From Phytoactinopolyspora endophytica (lineage in GTDB: Bacteria; Actinomycetota; Actinomycetes; Jiangellales; Jiangellaceae): DNA of 5,414 nucleotides. Below, one piece after another: positions 4,568 to 5,414 of the stretch. The notes under the pieces were generated by a model. That model did no database searches, was not told where the DNA came from, and was given only the letters and a program-made list of their open reading frames with translations. Both the position numbers and the translations under genes were made by a program. The stretch covers positions 369,606-375,019 of the forward strand of contig NZ_ML142851.1 in the NCBI RefSeq assembly GCF_004138495.1. Direction: 5' to 3'. Position 1 is the first letter of the stretch; each line of letters starts with the position of its first letter.

Positions 4568-5389
4568 GTGACGGTAGGAAGGTGCGAGGACGTGGACGCG
4601 GGCCAGATTTTCGACGCCGTGGGGTTCAGGTGGGATCGCTCGACCATCCCCACGGACGTGCCAGCGTACTCGGTACAACGTGCGGTCTTCCGGTTTTACA
4701 AGGCGCTGGCCGAGTTCATCTGGGACGCGTCAGTCCTGGAGGGCAACCCGTTCACCTACCCCGAGGTGCAGACCCTGCTCGACGGGATCACCGTAGGCGG
4801 ACACAAGCTCAGCGATGAGCGACAGGTCCTGAACTTGGCTGACTCGGCCAAGGAACTTCGCGAGTTGGTGATCGGCGGGTCGTTCACGTTGGACAAGGCT
4901 ACGTCGGACTATCTCCATGCGATTGTCGCGCGCGACGAGGCGTTCGATGCCGGCTTCTTCCGCGGAGAGGGAGAAGAGCAGCGACTGACGCCTGGCGTCG
5001 CACTCGGGGAGTATGGACGCTATCTGCCGCCGGAGACGGAGCCAGGCGGCGAGAACCTGAGGCGGATTCACGCCGCGGGGCTTGTTGCGTTGACCGATGG
5101 CATCGAGAGTGTGTTTGAGCAGGCACTGGTGTACTTCCTGTTCGGTGCCCTGCAGCAGTTCTATTTCGACGGAAACAAGCGGACCGCCAGGTACATGATG
5201 AACGGTCACCTGATGAGCCATGGCATCGACGCGATCAGCATTCCGGCCGCGCGAGCCCGGGAGTTCAACGCCCGAATGGTCGACTTCTACCGCCACAAGG
5301 ACGCTTCGGTCATGATTGCGTTCCTGACCGACTGCCACCCCGATGCCGACGAATTGGTCACCACCGAGATGCGGCGGTTCCTCGAGTAA
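4568..5389 (+). CDS. Fic-domain protein with N-terminal inhibitory motif and non-canonical (Gln) Fic motif
   Basis: A 273-residue Fic/DOC-superfamily protein; canonical members transfer AMP or a related group from a nucleotide to a target hydroxyl. Residues 54-60 read ASVLEGN, matching the N-terminal autoinhibitory (S/T)xxxE(G/N) helix of class II Fic proteins except that the first Ser/Thr is Ala; Glu58 is the inhibitory residue. FFRGEGEEQRLTPG at 130-143 and GRYLPP at 150-155 fit the target-docking flap. The Fic motif HxFx(D/E)GN(G/K)RxxR appears at 197-208 as QFYFDGNKRTAR: Gln197 replaces the catalytic His and Tyr replaces Phe, while Asp201, Gly202, Asn203, Lys204, Arg205 and Arg208 are kept. 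It may therefore bind nucleotide but have weak or different catalysis. The start at GTG 4568 has a weak GGAA; GTG 4592, with AGGAAGG nine bases upstream, is an equally good choice and would drop eight residues. It is divergent from the RlmJ-like gene, with no antitoxin-sized partner beside it. Confidence 0.9.
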   Translation: MTVGRCEDVDAGQIFDAVGFRWDRSTIPTDVPAYSVQRAVFRFYKALAEFIWDASVLEGNPFTYPEVQTLLDGITVGGHKLSDERQVLNLADSAKELRELVIGGSFTLDKATSDYLHAIVARDEAFDAGFFRGEGEEQRLTPGVALGEYGRYLPPETEPGGENLRRIHAAGLVALTDGIESVFEQALVYFLFGALQQFYFDGNKRTARYMMNGHLMSHGIDAISIPAARAREFNARMVDFYRHKDASVMIAFLTDCHPDADELVTTEMRRFLE

Positions 5390-5414
5390 CGCCGCAAGAC
5401 ACTCGTTCATTGGG

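Noticed and set aside
4246..4678. Minus-strand open frames overlapping the start of the Fic gene and the divergent intergenic region.
   Set aside because: No recognisable protein, no good ribosome site, and they overlap two well-supported genes in shadow frames.
4568..5389. Fic protein as the toxin of a Fic/antitoxin pair.
   Set aside because: It carries its own N-terminal inhibitory motif (class II), lacks the catalytic His, and has no small antitoxin gene next to it in the window.
4730..5410. 226-residue minus-strand frame antisense to the Fic gene.
   Set aside because: It mirrors the coding strand's codon bias and has no domain; the Fic reading on the plus strand has clear motifs.
1..5414. 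Mobile element, CRISPR array, tRNA or integration site.
   Set aside because: No transposase or integrase, no regularly spaced direct repeats, no cloverleaf-like sequence and no terminal repeats were seen on reading both strands.

Overview
The window is high-GC DNA with G/C-rich third codon positions, GTG starts, tightly overlapping genes and GAF/LuxR-type regulation. This is typical of an actinobacterium such as Rhodococcus, Nocardia, Mycobacterium or Amycolatopsis; the genus cannot be fixed from the sequence. It is chromosome-like, gene-dense and has no gene-free stretch over 300 bases. I see no tRNA, rRNA, CRISPR array, transposase or attachment site.

Left block (1-2284, minus strand): an apparent four-gene operon read right to left. 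It opens with a 33-codon small ORF (2284-2183) behind a perfect AGGAGG. The small ORF's TGA stop shares one base with the ATG of a dihydrofolate-reductase-fold (RibD C-terminal type) protein (2183-1590). That gene overlaps a second, paralogous copy (1593-1012) through GTGA. After 45 bases comes an FAD-linked oxidase of the BBE/6-hydroxynicotine-oxidase type (966 to the left edge), truncated by the window. The layout suggests translational coupling and a shared redox task on an unknown substrate.

Middle (2285-3476): a compact divergent region holding three short inverted repeats, then a plus-strand GAF/PAS-like/LuxR-HTH regulator (2391-3476). It is the obvious candidate controller of the divergent redox operon and perhaps of itself. 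It has no clear Shine-Dalgarno and may be leaderless.

Right block (3477-5414): a short convergent gap with a stem-loop, then a minus-strand RlmJ-like methyltransferase homologue (4439-3564) whose catalytic DPPY-type motif reads DPFD. Divergent from it across about 130 bases, with a 6-bp-arm inverted repeat, is a plus-strand Fic-domain protein (4568-5389) whose motif has Gln in place of the catalytic His.

The most notable points are the coupled small ORF, which looks like the two ends of a YceI-family protein joined together, the tandem reductase pair, and the side-by-side Fic and RlmJ-like proteins that both depart from the textbook catalytic motif.
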